DNA from: Candolleomyces eurysporus
Taxonomy: Eukaryota; Basidiomycota; Agaricomycetes; Agaricales; Psathyrellaceae
DNA length: 42,574 bases
NCBI GenBank assembly: GCA_027579435.1
Contig: JANBPK010001255.1
Span: forward strand, 1 to 42,574
Direction: 5' to 3'
Below are positions 11,427-21,917 of the stretch, in pieces. Under the pieces are notes generated by a model, which ran no database searches, was not told the DNA's origin, and saw only the letters and a program-made list of their open reading frames with translations. The number at the start of each line of letters is the position of its first letter. Within the stretch, counting starts at the first letter, position 1. Both the position numbers and the translations under genes were made by a program.

Positions 11427-12466
11427 AGGTATGCACACTAAAGGGGACATTTGCCCTGACATTTGCTAAGTGGAAAGTTTAACATCACTCTGTGGCTTTA
11501 AGGAAGTGATGGAAAATCTATTAAATCATTCAAACATGACAGTTGCTGGATCTAGAAGCACAAGCAACTTGGTTGATGGCTTCTGAAGAGCCAACCCAAT
11601 CCATGAACTGATGCAGAATGAGGATGGAAACCAAGGGACAGCTATGGAGTTCAAGATAGGTATCAGTGTTGTAAGCCAAATTTGGTAAAGAGGAATGCGT
11701 GGAGTACAGAGAAATACAGAGTGTCTAGAGGTGAGACAGTAGCACAATGAAGGCTCAGGAGTGGTGCCCAGTGAACTGGATAGATGGAAGAAGGACTGGG
11801 AGCAGAAGTATCCACCTTTGAACCTATTCCAAACTATCTAGGCATATGGAGACAATGACTTTTTGCTTTGGCAGTGGTTCCAAATGAGTCTCGATGTGAT
11901 TCTAGGAGAGTCAAGATTGTGTTCTGGAGCTTGGATACCCTCATATGATTACCTATTTTTGGACTTGTTGATTTCATGTGCTTATGTCTCTGTTTGTCTT
12001 TTGTGTGATNGCCAAACTTATCTACAGTATTTAATCTTGGACTTTTAGTAACTGAATCTGCATAGCGGGTAGCTAGCATTGTATTTTGTGTCTGGGTCTG
12101 TGTTACCCACCAAATCTACTAGAGCCTTTCTATTATCTTTTGTGTGTTTAAGTTCAGAAGTCGTTCAAAGGCCATGTCCTCATTGTGTTGACAAAGTTAT
12201 ATTGCATTAAGACCATGTTCTCACTTCTGAAGTTGAATCTGTTCATTGTCAAGTCTGTTGTTTACAAATTTTAGCTTCCAAAACAATAACACCAAACCTG
12301 GTTGAGCCTTAGTTGTTCGTAGGCCATGTCCTCATTGTGTTGACAAAGTTATATTGCGTCAAGACCATGTTCTCACTTCTGAAGTTGAATCTGTTTATTG
12401 TCGAGTCTGTTGTTTACAAAGTTTATGTTATGTAATAACCTCAGTAGTACTCNTTTTTTTTTCATT

Positions 12467-12670
12467 CTCTTAGTAACACTAGGACTGCGAATGATGACCG
12501 CAGTTTGGTACTTTGTAATACTGAACTGTGTACCTAGTAACTTTGGACTATGGACTATGGATTGTTACTGCGTACTTAGTAACATTTGACTACAGACTAT
12601 GGACTATTACTTAGCTGGACTGTGTAATGCCTCAGCATGGACTATGGTGCAGTAGTATTTGTAGTATACA
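12467..12670 (+). repeat. Unclassified repeat, copy 2
   Basis: Homologous to 10160-10360, with the shared start CTCTTAGTAACACTAGGACTG. It also carries short internal repeats of the type GACTATGGACTATGGA. It lies inside copy B of the larger repeat. Confidence 0.5.
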
Positions 12671-12789
12671 TATACCTTTGTTTTTTTCTTGTGTCCAAAC
12701 TTGTTCACAGTATTTATTATCGGGCTCTAGTAACTGGATCAATGTAGCAGGTAGCTAGCATTGTATTTTTTGTCCAGGTCTGTGTTACC

Positions 12790-13218
12790 TGTTGAACTTA
12801 CGTGAAATANGCGCCTGTTCCATAGCGCTTGTTATGTAAACCTCTATAAATAGTCTTACGCAGTAAACTCGGTATATAGTAGGTCTAGTAGTTGTCTAGG
12901 TTCACATTCTAGAGCAAAGCGTCATAATGGTGTCATGAGCACACCTTAAGCACGCAATGCTCAGTCATCCTATGTGCACAGACCACAAGGTGACATTGAG
13001 TGACGTTACAGTCACAGATTCGAGTAGTATATAAACTGTGTAGTTTAGTACAAATAAAGCTCGAAGCACTTTCTACAAGCAAAGTCAGTAGTACATTCAC
13101 CTCAAGCATCACCAGTAGTCGATCCTAGTATAATGGTATGTCTAACCAACATACTCTCCTTACTTGTAACTGCGTAGCAGCTGGACTCGCCATACCATGC
13201 GAGAAATGCTGTCTAACA
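12790..13218 (+). mobile_element. Solo LTR, young copy
   Basis: A 429-bp element with TGTT/AACA ends, starting TGTTGAACTTACGTG and ending GCTGTCTAACA. It is flanked by a perfect 5-bp target-site duplication TTACC (12785-12789 and 13219-13223). The flanks rejoin as the same sequence that is continuous in other copies of the host repeat. A TATA-like GTATATAAACT (about 13030) and AATAAA (about 13053) fit LTR promoter and polyadenylation signals. It holds 14 CpGs while the repeat around it has almost none, so it inserted after most of the decay. A 5-bp duplication fits Copia or Gypsy LTR elements; the superfamily is not decided. Confidence 0.88.
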
Positions 13219-13525
13219 TTACCCACTGAATCTACAAGAGCTTTTCTGTTATCTGTTGCATGTTTAAGTTTGGAAGTTGTTCAGAGGCTGTCCTCATTGT
13301 GTTATATTGTATTGAGACTGTGTTCTCACTTCGGAAGTTGAAGTCAAATATCAAACCTGGTTGAGTCTTAGCTCCCCCCCTTGAACTTGCAATTGCAAAG
13401 TTTATGTTCTGAGGCCTTAGCCTCACAAGACTTAGAGTTTTTCACTATACCCTTGCCTGCCTCTTATCTTCAGAAGATACTTGGTGTGTTGTGTTGTGTG
13501 TGTGTTGGTGTTAGAGTTTGGTTCT

Positions 13526-14440
13526 TTGTCTTGTTGGTGTTTTGTGCCCTAGACCACAACCATGCACATTAGCACAATCCTCTTGGGTGCTCCTCTGACA
13601 CTGGGAGCCTCACCCCCCTCATTCTCCACAAAGACTTCAGCAACAGGACAACCTTCTCCACTCAATTCTATCATCTTTGCCTGCACAATGATGACCCTGA
13701 TCCTTTGTACATTGGGTAGTGTTTATGGCCTCAAATCAGCACAGATTAACTCAGCTGTGCATCACTTGCAACCAAGATCTGTGCACACCTGTAACAGCAA
13801 TGCAAAGACAGAGTCAGAGCTTCACATATTATTTGAGTGTGTTGGCTTGGACAACTTGGTTGTGAGGCAGCAGTCTTTGTTTTCTATGGTTGAGGGTCTG
13901 TTGCAGTTGATCACTGTTGATGTCTGGACAAACCTTTGACTGCTGTTCACTATTTCTTGGAGCATGACATGCTTGCTCCAGCATTTGCAGAATCTGTTTA
14001 TGACATATTTCCTTTGTTCCTGCTATGAGTAGAATTATCATTGATAGTTGTAGCATTGTGCTATACAAACAACTGCCACATCATAACACAATATTCTACT
14101 GTAGTACTCCAATGGTCAAGGGGGAAGAACCACACCAGAGATGAGAGGCTGACAGATGTGGCATTGTTAACCCTGCAATCAAATCTGGTGTTTTGCAACT
14201 CAGAGTTAGCTGAGAAGGTGTGGAAACTGACTGTTCTTTATTATGATCTGTGCTGTTACTATGATATGACATAATGTACAATTTTTGATCACAACATAGA
14301 TGGAAAATTTCCAGATCTACAGAATGCAGCAAGCAACAAGGATTTATTCAATTGAAGATAGGTATGCTCCTTGAAAAATGGCTTGCACTAGTTTAAAAGG
14401 ACTATAATACTGTAAAAGAGTATGCCATAAATGAACTAAA
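13526..14440. other. Repeat-block stretch next to GPI1
   Basis: A 125-codon plus-strand frame (13562-13939) contains a loose HTCNSNAKTESELHILFECV pattern that faintly recalls the Cys/His end of LINE proteins, but I would not call it. The rest shows no feature. It forms the downstream flank of GPI1. Confidence 0.35.
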
Positions 14441-14444
14441 CCTG

Positions 14445-16269
14445 TCAGTCTAATGTGTTTTTTTGTTTACAAAGCAGATATATCTTACTGTATTGTGCAA
14501 AGATCTGCACCAATCCTTTAGCTTGGTTCTGAAAAAAGTATAAATATATTTTTCTCAGTTGGTTGTCAATAGAACTTACTTGTATGATCAGTTTGTTTGC
14601 TTTGGCATCACAGGGAGTCAAAGCAATATTCTCTGAATTTTGAATTGAATAACAAATTGGGTAAGTGAAAATTAAGATGCTCACCAGGAATTCTGCTCTT
14701 ATCTTTCACTTTCAACATTAGCCTGAACAAAGGAAAGTGATTCATGAAAGCCAAGATAACCTCCAACAATGCTTGTGTAAGCAGCAAGATCAAGCGAGAC
14801 TGAGGGAATGTCAGCAACTGTTGGGTGTAGATAAAAATTTGATGCGTACCGAAGCAAACAGAAAGTAATACACAAATGTAGTTGGACTTATAAATGCCAA
14901 CAAAGTAAATAGCATTGTTCCAAAAAGCAGTTGATCAATGTCATAATCCCATGCATCCATTCGGTTTCTCAGTGTATTATATCTCTTCCCTGTAAAGCAG
15001 GTCAGTCAATGTCAAAAGAGAAAGTGTGAAAATAACCTCGAAAAAGGGCCCACAGACTACCCAGTGATGCTTTCTCCACCGCATACACACTGCGTGCAAG
15101 GCCATAGCAGAGGGTGATGTGAGGCATGACCACATAGACAAGAATATCAATCAGAAAGGAGATAGAAAGCGTCAGGCCACCAAATAGGCTGATATAACCG
15201 CAGAGTAGAATCAGCGTTGGGACATGGCCTAGCATATAGCGCGCCAGAAATCCTAAACAAGCAACACAATGAACAAATGCAGCGAAGACCAGAATACAGA
15301 ATTACTCAAACCTCCCCAATAGTGAACCAAGGAAATGAAAGTTCGAGAATAGAATCGACTCAGCTCAGTATTGAGCTTGAGTCCAGCAGGCCAGGAGTCC
15401 AACCAGATCAAAACCTCCTCGAGATTCTCGAGGAAGACAGTCTGCAGTCACCGATCAATGTCAATAGAAGTGAGCATGACACGCGTTGCTGACCTCGAAT
15501 GCGGGAGTGAGTAGAGAGGAGAGATAAAGGTTGTTTTCGCAGAGGAAAGTGCCAAACGCATAACCGAGGGTAATGTCGTTGAGAATAAGCCAGAGCTCGT
15601 TGAAAAATCTAATGGATGTCAGCCAGGGAGTTATGGCATAATCTGAAAAACGCACTCGGTATATTGCCGTGCATACTCAGGCATTTTACGGGCGGTTTGC
15701 TCGCTCGAAAGATCATTGATGCCGTGCAAAAGGGAGTCCACTTGACTAGCTCGAGTTCTTAGCTGCTTGCTGAATGCCGAGTGTGGTAGGACATTGGAGA
15801 CGAAAGGCAGCCTAAGGGATTGGACGAGTGACAACGTTGGCCTTATTATTGTTGCAGCGAACCGCAGCAAGACAGCTGCCGTCGGTTTATGGAACCTCAC
15901 AGGCTTCCCGTTGACGAGGGAATGTATTTGGTGGGCGAGATTCAGCTGTGAGATCAAAGAGCGGTCGATGCCGTCGGAAGAAACGGGAGAGTCGTTGGGC
16001 ATATCATAGAAGCGCAGAGATTCGGAGGGGTATCGTTCGTAGTAGACGATGTTGCACGCTGAGCGGTCGGGTGGGATGTCAAGAATGGTCGGTGGGGAAT
16101 GCGGACCAGGCGGGAGGCCGCGTAGTCGATCCTGGGCGGATTCAAAAGAGATATTGTTGTCGAATTTTCCGGCGACGCATAGCCTGGTGGATGAGGCCCA
16201 GCCATAGCATATCCCCTGGCCGTCATCGTCGTCGTCGAGAGGCCAGATGATGGTGGTAGTTGGAGGCAT
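14445..16269 (-). CDS. GPI1: GPI1/PIG-Q subunit of GPI-N-acetylglucosaminyltransferase
   Basis: This is a subunit of the ER-membrane complex that transfers GlcNAc to phosphatidylinositol, the first step of GPI-anchor synthesis. Eight exons, in transcript order: 16269-15690, 15642-15494, 15441-15312, 15252-15037, 14989-14850, 14799-14685, 14632-14580, 14528-14445. They close in frame at 488 aa. Family hallmarks are the N-terminal GICYGWASS, then [30 protein letters not shown], the [20 protein letters not shown] block across an exon junction, [13 protein letters not shown], and [14 protein letters not shown]. Several hydrophobic segments are membrane spans. The ATG at 16269 lies 72 bp from the divergent Rho gene. 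The first intron (15643-15689) is the least certain. The last 350 bp have no CpG, because the repeat-block decay reaches into the gene, yet the frame stays open. Confidence 0.85.
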
Positions 16270-16341
16270 AGGGGCCACGTGATGACGGGATTGCTGTTGG
16301 AACTTGAAGCGCTGTTTACTTTGCTTTTGACCAGCACCACG
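16270..16341. promoter_or_regulatory. Short divergent promoter GPI1 / Rho GTPase
   Basis: Only 72 bp separate the two start codons, so 5' untranslated regions and promoter elements must be compressed or overlap the coding sequences. No clear TATA box is visible. Shared regulation is an inference. Confidence 0.5.
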
Positions 16342-17066
16342 ATGGAATCCTCAGGAAAACGACCGGATCTGAAGCGAAAACTGGTAGTGGTTGGGGACGG
16401 AGGCTGTGGAAAGACGTGTCTGCTGATTGTGTACGCAGAGAATCGGTTTCCAGAGGTGAGCACGCAACCTTCGTCTACCTTCCTCCCCACCAAACTTTTG
16501 ATGATCGAGGTTCCTAGTCGTATATTCCGACCGTGTTCGAGAACTATGTAACCCAAGTCCAATTCGAGGGCAAGCTGGTTGAGCTCGCTTTGTGGGATAC
16601 CGCTGGCCAGGAAGAGTACGACCGTCTCCGACCACTGAGCTACCCCGAAAGCGACGTCATCCTCATCGTCTTCTCCATCGACTTCCCCACAAGTCTCGCG
16701 AACGTTCAAGACAAGGTGCGCTCAAGTTTCATCTTTCCTCTTCCCGGTCTGGTGACCATTCCCCCCCATCTCTAGTGGTACCCCGAGGTCGCCCACTTCT
16801 GTGAGAACACACCCTTAATCCTGGTTGGCACGAAGACAGATCTCCGACGCGACGAACAAACTCGACGAATGTTAGGAGCCCAGGGACAAGCACCCATCAC
16901 CCCAGACCAAGGTGCAGCAGTGGCACGGGAGATCGGGGCCAAGTACATTGAATGTTCAGCGAAAACGGGGACTGGCGTGCAAGACGTTTTCTCTCTGGCA
17001 CTCAGGGAAAGCATGCGAGGCCGATGGGGGAAGATCGTGAAGGAGAAACGTTGTATCATCGTCTAA
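16342..17066 (+). CDS. Rho-family small GTPase (Rho1-like)
   Basis: A molecular switch that controls actin, cell-wall synthesis and polarity at the plasma membrane. Exons 16342-16455, 16518-16715 and 16776-17066 give 200 aa, the usual size. The motifs are complete: P-loop GDGGCGKTC (residues 18-26), switch I with YIPTVFENY including the effector-loop Thr (43), switch [19 protein letters not shown] with the catalytic Gln (69), TKTD for guanine binding, and ECSAK. The C terminus CIIV is a CAAX box for geranylgeranylation. Wording is nearest to fungal Rho1, but the P-loop has Gly where Rho1 has Ala, and TKTD is not the Rho1 sequence. A divergent paralogue rather than Rho1 itself is likely. The gene converges on the FAD oxidoreductase with 164 bp between stops. 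Confidence 0.9.
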
Positions 17067-17230
17067 TCCCTGCATCTATCTCGTGCTGCCACGATTTCAT
17101 CTTCGGACATTCTCCTTTTTCCTCACTGCCCCACCCATGTATTTGTGCTCCATTTCTTGGTATCGCTTTCAAGTTGCTTTCGATAGCAAGGACTATTGCA
17201 ACAACTATACCAACCAGATATATTACCCAG

Positions 17231-19200
17231 CTATTTATTATAATAGACATCCCTCGAATGGTTTGTATGATAGTGTCTCGGGAACCACTGAGGTGCTGTC
17301 CATTCGGATTTCGTCATATCCGCTACGATCATCCCGACAACTGCTTCAGCGCTGGGGGAAACATTGGCATCGTAAGCGCAAGGCTGGCAACACTGCCAAA
17401 AAAGGCACATACCATGCATATCCTCGAGGCATGCCATGCCCTGTGTATCCTGCGGAGATGTATTGATGCGAAGAGGTTTGGTTCTCTATGGCTGGAAGGG
17501 GCCCTACCTGTGACCATTCAGTACGTCAACGTCAGCTAGATTTCAACGTGGCAAGAATCTGGCGTCGCACAAAAGGATTCTTGCTTGGGCTGTAACCCAT
17601 GATCCCTGTCTAAATAAAGTTGCCCGAATCCGATGGCGTATTGAGTGCTATTCTCGGTCAAGAGAGAGAGCAGAAAAACGTACCCATTCCCAAGTTGGCT
17701 GAGAAGTCTCATCGTACAACCCAGGAAATATCTTTGGGAGGAAGCTCCTCAAAGCAGAGCCGATCTTCCTGTTCAATACCCCGTCATCCGTTTCATAATA
17801 CTCGAAACCTGGTGCCCCAGCTTCCTTCGCACCACCGAGAACAACGAGGGGCCGCCCCTCGTCAGAATCCTTGATGGGTCGGGGGAACCAGTACTTAGAT
17901 CCTTCATTCGCAGCCCACCCCGTCTTGCCTACCGCTTCCGTCTCGGCAATGGCTGGCACAACAATAACCTGCCCTCGAGTTGGCACAACGCGAACCTTCG
18001 ACTTTGCAGGATCCAACAAATAGTTGGCGTAGCCGTTGGTGGCATGCACGACATAATCGCAGTTGATGGCTCCCCGTGGCGTGCCAAGTATATAGCGTCG
18101 CTTTGACTTTGAATCGGTAGATGGTTCCACAGAAGTTACAGGCGTATGGGTGTGCAATGTGACATCGACCTTCTCAGAGGTGTTTGCAGCCAGTTTGAAT
18201 AGCAGAGTCACAGCTTTCAGAGGCCATAGGTTGCTCCCTGGAGTCCAGACGCCAGGAAACGACGTGCCCCTGGTCTTTACACTGAGATCAGCGAGTTCAA
18301 AATATTCAAGGCGAGAAGCACGCCTACCTCATTCATAGTTTCGCGATCGATCCACTTCACACTATCAAGCCGACCGAGCCCCGCAGCCTTTGCTGCCTCG
18401 AAGTCCACTCTAGCAGACTCCTCTTCTTCGGGGGTCATGAGCAGCGTGACACGCCCCTCCGACACGAGGTCGACCTCCTCGGAAGCTCCATTGTCACGAA
18501 TGATTCTGAGCAATTCCTGAGTGGTATATTCCTCGAGGTCGTACGATTTGACCGCGTCTTCTACCCCATACAGGGCCGCCCTTCTCGCAAAACCAGAGAA
18601 GGGATTCGGTCTGAGATGCCCTCCATTACGACCTATAGAAAAGGTCCAGGTCAGATTCCGTCACATAAACGTGTGCAGGTTCGAAACCATCTCAAGGCGA
18701 CTTACCGGTCGCGCCAGAGCCTGCAGGCAACACCCAGGAAGGAACACGATAGTATCAGCATAATCCACCTAGAGCAATAACAATAAACTACACGTACAGA
18801 AGTCTCTCGCCTCCAAGATAGTGACGGTTCGATTGGCCTCTCCCCCGTTACGTTCAAGAAGCCGGGCGAGATGATACGAAGCCGAAACACCCGTAATCCC
18901 AGAACCTATAATGCAAACATCTGCATCTGTAGTCAGTTCACCTTCGCTCCCCACCTTTGCGAGTGGGTTAGCTCCAGGACTGTCCAGCCAAAAAGATTTG
19001 GTGGGTGATGCAACTGGGAGGGTTACTGGCCGAGCTGGGTGAGGGAACGGGAGGCCGAGGGTATCCGAGTCACGACCAAAGGACTCGAGCACAGATTGCG
19101 CCGTGTCGAATTGCAGGACGGGTACCACTGCTAGAGCCATCTGGGCTATGAGCAGTAGCGAAACATGAGGAACGAGCCGTAGGCGCAGAGTTGGCCCCAT
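17231..19200 (-). CDS. FAD-dependent oxidoreductase (DAO family)
   Basis: Probable flavoprotein amine or amino-acid oxidoreductase of the DAO fold; the substrate is unknown. Exons in transcript order: 19200-18798, 18720-18706, 18632-18328, 18274-17684, 17609-17571, 17507-17413, 17351-17231, giving 522 aa in frame. The N terminus looks like a signal peptide (Arg-containing start, then a hydrophobic stretch to about residue 24). The Rossmann motif GSGITG is at 99-104, followed by CSGATGRNGGH, which is assembled from three exons, one only 15 nt long. Later hallmarks are HATNGYAN, VVPTRGQVIVVP, WTGIMGYS and QYISAGYTGHGMPRGYA. The fourth exon's acceptor (ending 18275) is not a typical CAG but is the one that keeps frame. 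Confidence 0.85.
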
Positions 19201-19457
19201 GGTGGTGAGGTGCAGATCGGTTCGGGCTCAGCGCGCGGTGATCTCATGTTTGTTGATGCCGGACATAGTTAATTGCAACAGATGTAAAGTAGTACATGAG
19301 ACGACAGCAGATTTTCGTGATATATATGTGATAAGTATGAGGTATGCAACACGATACAACAAAGCATGAAACGAAGTAAGCGAAAGTAAGTACAATGAGT
19401 GTCCGTGAACACAACAAATTACGAGAAAATAGGCCAATGATGCTACTAGTAAGAAAA

Positions 19458-21024
19458 TTACAGCTGAAGCACAGGAGGTCGTCGAGCCAAACTTGAAGAA
19501 ACTCTTGGTCCCGAAATCGACCGCCCTCCGTTACTAGCACGAGATCTGGGGCCAGCAGGGCCACCCAGAGGAGAACGGACAGCAGACATTGGTCTCCCAT
19601 GGAACGTGATCGTCTGCGACGTCAAAGGTGGCTCTGGCGACAAAAGCGACGATGCAGTTGGAAGAGAGGATGGCAACGGAGAGAATATACCGGTTGATGT
19701 TGAAGGCACCGCGGTCGAAGGCTGCTGGGGAGCTGGTGGTGTTGTAGAACGTCCGGAGATGAGCGCTGACGGAATTGACGGGAGACGTCGAACGGGTGTG
19801 GACGTCGGGGTTGGGCGGTCGCTGCATGTCGTCGGCGTGGCTGTCGATGTGGGGAGACGACGGGGACTAGCAGTGGTATCGACTCGAGAGTAAGGAGGAG
19901 GGGAATCAGTGGTCCGAATGTTCACTGGGCGCCGGCGTTCAGCCGAGTTTTGTCGAACTTTGGGTGGAGTTGAAGCCGGGGTGTGCGTTTGAGCATCCGC
20001 ATTTGCGTTCGGCGGAGCTTCCTCCAATGGAGCCTTGGCCGCTTCGTTTGGCGTGGGCTTTGATTCTTCCGTAACAACGGGCGGTGGAGACTGGGAAAGG
20101 CCCGGGGGATTCGGGGGGCTCGACGACCGACTGTCCGCTGGCGGCGGGCTGGCCTTCGCTGCCTGTACAACCTGGTCCAACATGGGCTTCAAGCTTTCCA
20201 GTGGAGGCACTGAAGAGCCCCTCTTCGGTGGCTCGACTCGTAAATCGGGGATCAATACGGAAGGACTAAGGAGCGACGATGGACGACTTTGGGCGGCTTT
20301 TGGAGAGGGTATATGAAGGTGAGGACCAGGGGTTTTTGCTTTCCGGCTATTTGCATAGATCGACTTGCGAAAGTTGATGTCTCTGAGAGGGGAATCTGGA
20401 TAGATCCCATACCACTCAAGGAAGCTGAGAGTCGCTGAAGCTGAGTGAACAACTACCGGTGACGGCGATGGTTGTGAGGACATCTCGGTGCCCGCAGAAG
20501 ACAGCGTCGCCGAGCTGCTGCTGGTTGTTGTGGAAGGCAAGCCCTTCCCAACGGTCAACGGAAGTCCCCCCCGATTCGATGATGTTTGCCAGCTGTGCTT
20601 GAACGTCCTTCGGCAGGTCCTCCCCAGAATGTTTGAAGAGCGCGGCCAGCGATATCGGGCGCAACGATTTACGCTTGATGCCCTTGACCAGCGAGCCTTG
20701 AACAGTGAGGCCTGGCGATGGCATGAATGTCACCTTGTCCAGCTCAGCGTCGGACGACGCGCCTTCGTCATCGGTCCCAGAAGAAAACGCCGTGTCGCTT
20801 GACGCGGCGCTGTTCAAACGGAACCTCTCCAGCTCTTCAGTGAACCATGCCATAGGATCCGATAGCATATCCTCGTCGAAATCTTCGGTCTCCCATGCGT
20901 CGGGGTCGTTGAATATCCTTTCAGCCAAAGCACTTCCTGGAACTGGACCCAGCCCTGCTGGGATGGTGGCCGAGAGCAGAGGCGAGTCCGGCAAATCGAG
21001 GTCGGGGAAGTTTCCTCGCTGCAT
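19458..21024 (-). CDS. Ser/Pro-rich orphan protein (frame broken at a G tract)
   Basis: I do not recognise this protein. From the ATG at 21024 the frame runs about 150 codons with acidic patches (ETEDFDEDMLSDPMAWF, SSGTDDEGASSDAE) and then LPKDVQAQLANIIESGG. It then moves into a second frame starting PLTVGKG and continuing to 19458. The shift falls at a run of seven G on the coding strand (20566-20572). Counting one G less joins the frames into a 521-codon protein without any intron. A short intron with a poor donor is the alternative. The C-terminal 350 residues are low-complexity Ser/Pro/Thr, probably disordered, apart from a conserved-looking LEWYGIYPDSPLRDINFRKS. Two ambiguous bases (21042-21043) sit just upstream of the start. 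Confidence 0.6.
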
Positions 21025-21917
21025 GGTGCCAGGGACTAAGGNNGAGAGAGAGACAGCCGCAGACTGCTCGTAAAGGATAGGGCGCAAAGCGAAACGGGTA
21101 AGCAGCCAAAGCTGTGGTTTTATTGAGGAAAGGTTGCCATGTGACCGGGTTAATCGCGGTGCTCGTTGATGAACCTGAAACGAGCCTTCATCGCAGGTCC
21201 ATGGAGGCGGGGGCTTTACCCAGCTAGTTCAGAGGTTGTAAGAGGGCTAAACCATCCAGGGAAGTCACCGCAGAGGAGCAGATATGTCGAACTTCGTCTT
21301 CTAATTCAAATTAGGACCGAGGAAGGATGAAAGTTGAGATGAATACCTTGTTTTTGGCACGCGTTTCATCCTTCATTGGTGAATGACAGAGGAATGACAC
21401 AATGACAATTTGATGACAACCATCGTAGGATGGTACGCATCGCCACTGTAGCCCCCGCCGCCATCATTAATCACTCACCATGGGAAATCGGCCGCCACTG
21501 GGCGCTACAGTTTCAACGGGCGGGGTGGGGAGGTGAGAATTACCTACATGTAGGGCCAGGTCCCTGGGGCTTGCGGTCTGCCCAAGTTGCAAACTTCTTC
21601 TGGGGGATGGCCTACAGTCATTTCCGCGCGACGACCGCAAGCCCGCTGATAATTCTATCAGGTAGGATTAACTTAGGGTTTGCGTGAGGATCAACCTACA
21701 TGAGCAGGAGGAATGGGAATATATACTGATGATCATGATCCTGTAGATCATGCTTTGCGATAAGCAGGGTACCTTCCATCCAGAGCCTTCCTGTGCAAAT
21801 ACCTCAAAGCGAAAGGCCCAAAATCAAAAGGCAGTGATTCCCGGTCTACACTAGTCATCAGAAGCTTCCGTTCACACACATTACATTGGTCTTTCTATAA
21901 CAAGATGGACTCGCAGG
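21025..21917. other. Intergenic region
   Basis: About 890 bp between two minus-strand genes. It holds the promoter of the Ser/Pro-rich gene and the 3' flank of the dehydrogenase. An 85-codon frame at 21430-21687 has no homology signal I can see. Base composition is normal for the gene half. Confidence 0.5.

Larger units (their letters stand above)
11427..13525. repeat. Interspersed repeat family, copy B (rearranged)
   Basis: This copy matches 4222-5676 but is layered. It has a partial tandem duplication: a block starting AGGCCATGTCCTCATTGTG occurs at about 12169 and again at 12321. An unrelated repeat is inserted at about 12467-12670, and the region CAGTATTTA...TCTGTGTTACC occurs a second time at about 12710-12789. 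A solo LTR follows at 12790-13218. The order of events can be read from which unit interrupts which. Confidence 0.65.
1..14440. other. CpG-depleted, AT-rich repeat block
   Basis: This whole block is almost free of CpG, while TpG and CpA are abundant. I read the first 2,548 bases and found one CpG (1082-1083); the next is at 2549. CpG is again absent from 14,445 to 14,794. Local exceptions are about 3817-4160 and the solo LTR at 12790-13218. Every recognisable element in the block is a mobile-element relic. In fungi this signature is known from cytosine methylation of repeats followed by deamination, so I infer old methylated heterochromatin. The right edge lies inside the GPI1 gene, so the block is genuinely joined to the gene-rich half. 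Confidence 0.85.

Noticed and set aside
4320..11747. A 73-codon minus-strand frame open in both repeat copies (4320-4541 and 11526-11747)
   Set aside because: About 22 of 73 residues differ, as expected for neutral drift of duplicated sequence; no motif is seen. Not called as a gene.
13562..13939. Plus-strand frame with a loose Cys/His pattern resembling a LINE C terminus
   Set aside because: Too few conserved residues to name; kept only as a remark.
1..14440. Repeat block as contamination or a misjoined contig
   Set aside because: The GPI1 gene crosses the boundary with continuous exons and splice sites, so the joint is real.
21430..21687. 85-codon frame between the Ser/Pro-rich gene and the dehydrogenase
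   Set aside because: No recognisable motif or splice partners; probably chance in GC-rich intergenic sequence.
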